Shown here: one piece after another, positions 6,120 to 6,357 of the stretch | Position numbering within the stretch: position 1 is the first letter of the stretch | Layout: each line of letters begins with the position of its first letter | From: Hungateiclostridiaceae bacterium UBA3934 | GTDB taxonomy: Bacteria > Bacillota > Clostridia > Acetivibrionales > DTU013 | DNA: 6,357 nucleotides | Reading direction: 5' to 3' | Assembly (NCBI GenBank): GCA_002385815.1 | Contig: DGEE01000058.1 | Location: 6,339-12,695, forward strand | Program-made: the position numbers and the translations under genes | The notes under the pieces: generated by a model | Database searches by the model: none | Seen by the model: the letters and a program-made list of their open reading frames with translations, nothing else | What the model was told of the DNA's origin: nothing

Positions 6120-6357
6120 ATCTGTTCTGCACATATTTCTTCTCATTGGCCTTATGCTCCTGGTATGTCCGTGCAAAAGCATGACCTCCTGAACCGTCAC
6201 CCTTTGCCACATAGAACAGATAAGGCGTATCATCCGGATTGACCGCCGCTCTTATGGATGCTTCACCGGGACAGCATATGGGTCCGGGCGGAAGTCCTTC
6301 ATGCAGATAAGTATTGTAAATATCCTCTATCTCATAATCTTCATACAGCAGTCTGTC
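6118..6357 (-). CDS. mltG: Endolytic transglycosylase MltG, C-terminal fragment
   Basis: The last 79 codons and TAA of a gene that continues beyond the right edge. MltG (YrrL in B. subtilis, formerly YceG) is a membrane-anchored enzyme that cleaves nascent glycan strands and sets their length. The fragment carries the strongly conserved C-terminal signature: YNTYLHEGLPPGPI, then PGEASIRAAVNP, DTPYLFYVAKGDG and HAFARTYQEH. A CC pair stands where many family members have N before PG. The catalytic glutamate lies upstream of this window and cannot be checked. The stop is inside the hairpin at 6093-6119 and 60 bases before the trmR start. The mltG-trmR-U32 order is the same as yrrL-yrrM-yrrN in B. 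subtilis. Confidence 0.92.
   Translation of the reverse strand, partial: DRLLYEDYEIEDIYNTYLHEGLPPGPICCPGEASIRAAVNPDDTPYLFYVAKGDGSGGHAFARTYQEHKANEKKYVQNR

Overview
The window looks like an ordinary chromosomal stretch from a Firmicute, most likely a member of Clostridia. The reasons are strong GGAGG-type ribosome binding sites, a DUF3842 protein (known mainly from Clostridia-type genomes), and a gene order that matches the Bacillus subtilis yrrL-yrrM-yrrN/yrrO...yrrR(pbpI) neighbourhood. Base composition is roughly balanced, and ATA isoleucine codons are common. All seven genes lie on the minus strand, so transcription runs from right to left. I see no tRNA, rRNA, CRISPR array, insertion sequence or phage gene.

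Right half, in transcription order. The window opens inside the last 79 codons of mltG (peptidoglycan terminase). A short hairpin overlaps its stop codon. Next come trmR (yrrM-type SAM O-methyltransferase) and trhP (U32-family protein with a cysteine cluster), joined by a 4-base ATGA overlap. In B. subtilis and E. coli these two families act in sequence on the tRNA wobble uridine: U32 proteins make 5-hydroxyuridine and TrmR methylates it to 5-methoxyuridine. A class B penicillin-binding protein with a TTG start follows. Between trhP and this gene lies a strong intrinsic-terminator structure: a 14-bp stem followed by six U. Its 3' arm contains the PBP ribosome binding site, and its U-run sits between that site and the TTG codon. 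The PBP also carries about 50 extra residues, partly acidic, between two of its catalytic motifs.

Left half. A 182-base intergenic region follows the PBP. It holds a plausible sigma-A-type promoter overlaid by two inverted repeats, one on the -35 element and one from the -10 element past the start site. This promoter would drive a three-gene unit: a PII-like small regulator, a CPA2/Kef-type cation:proton antiporter two bases downstream, and, after a 101-base gap, a DUF3842 protein.

The layout suggests two units. One concerns cell-wall synthesis and wobble modification (mltG, trmR, trhP, PBP). The other concerns ion homeostasis with a PII-like sensor (PII-like, antiporter, DUF3842). The most notable signals are the terminator/RBS overlap upstream of the PBP, the insertion in the PBP transpeptidase domain, and the PII-like/antiporter pair with its palindromic promoter.
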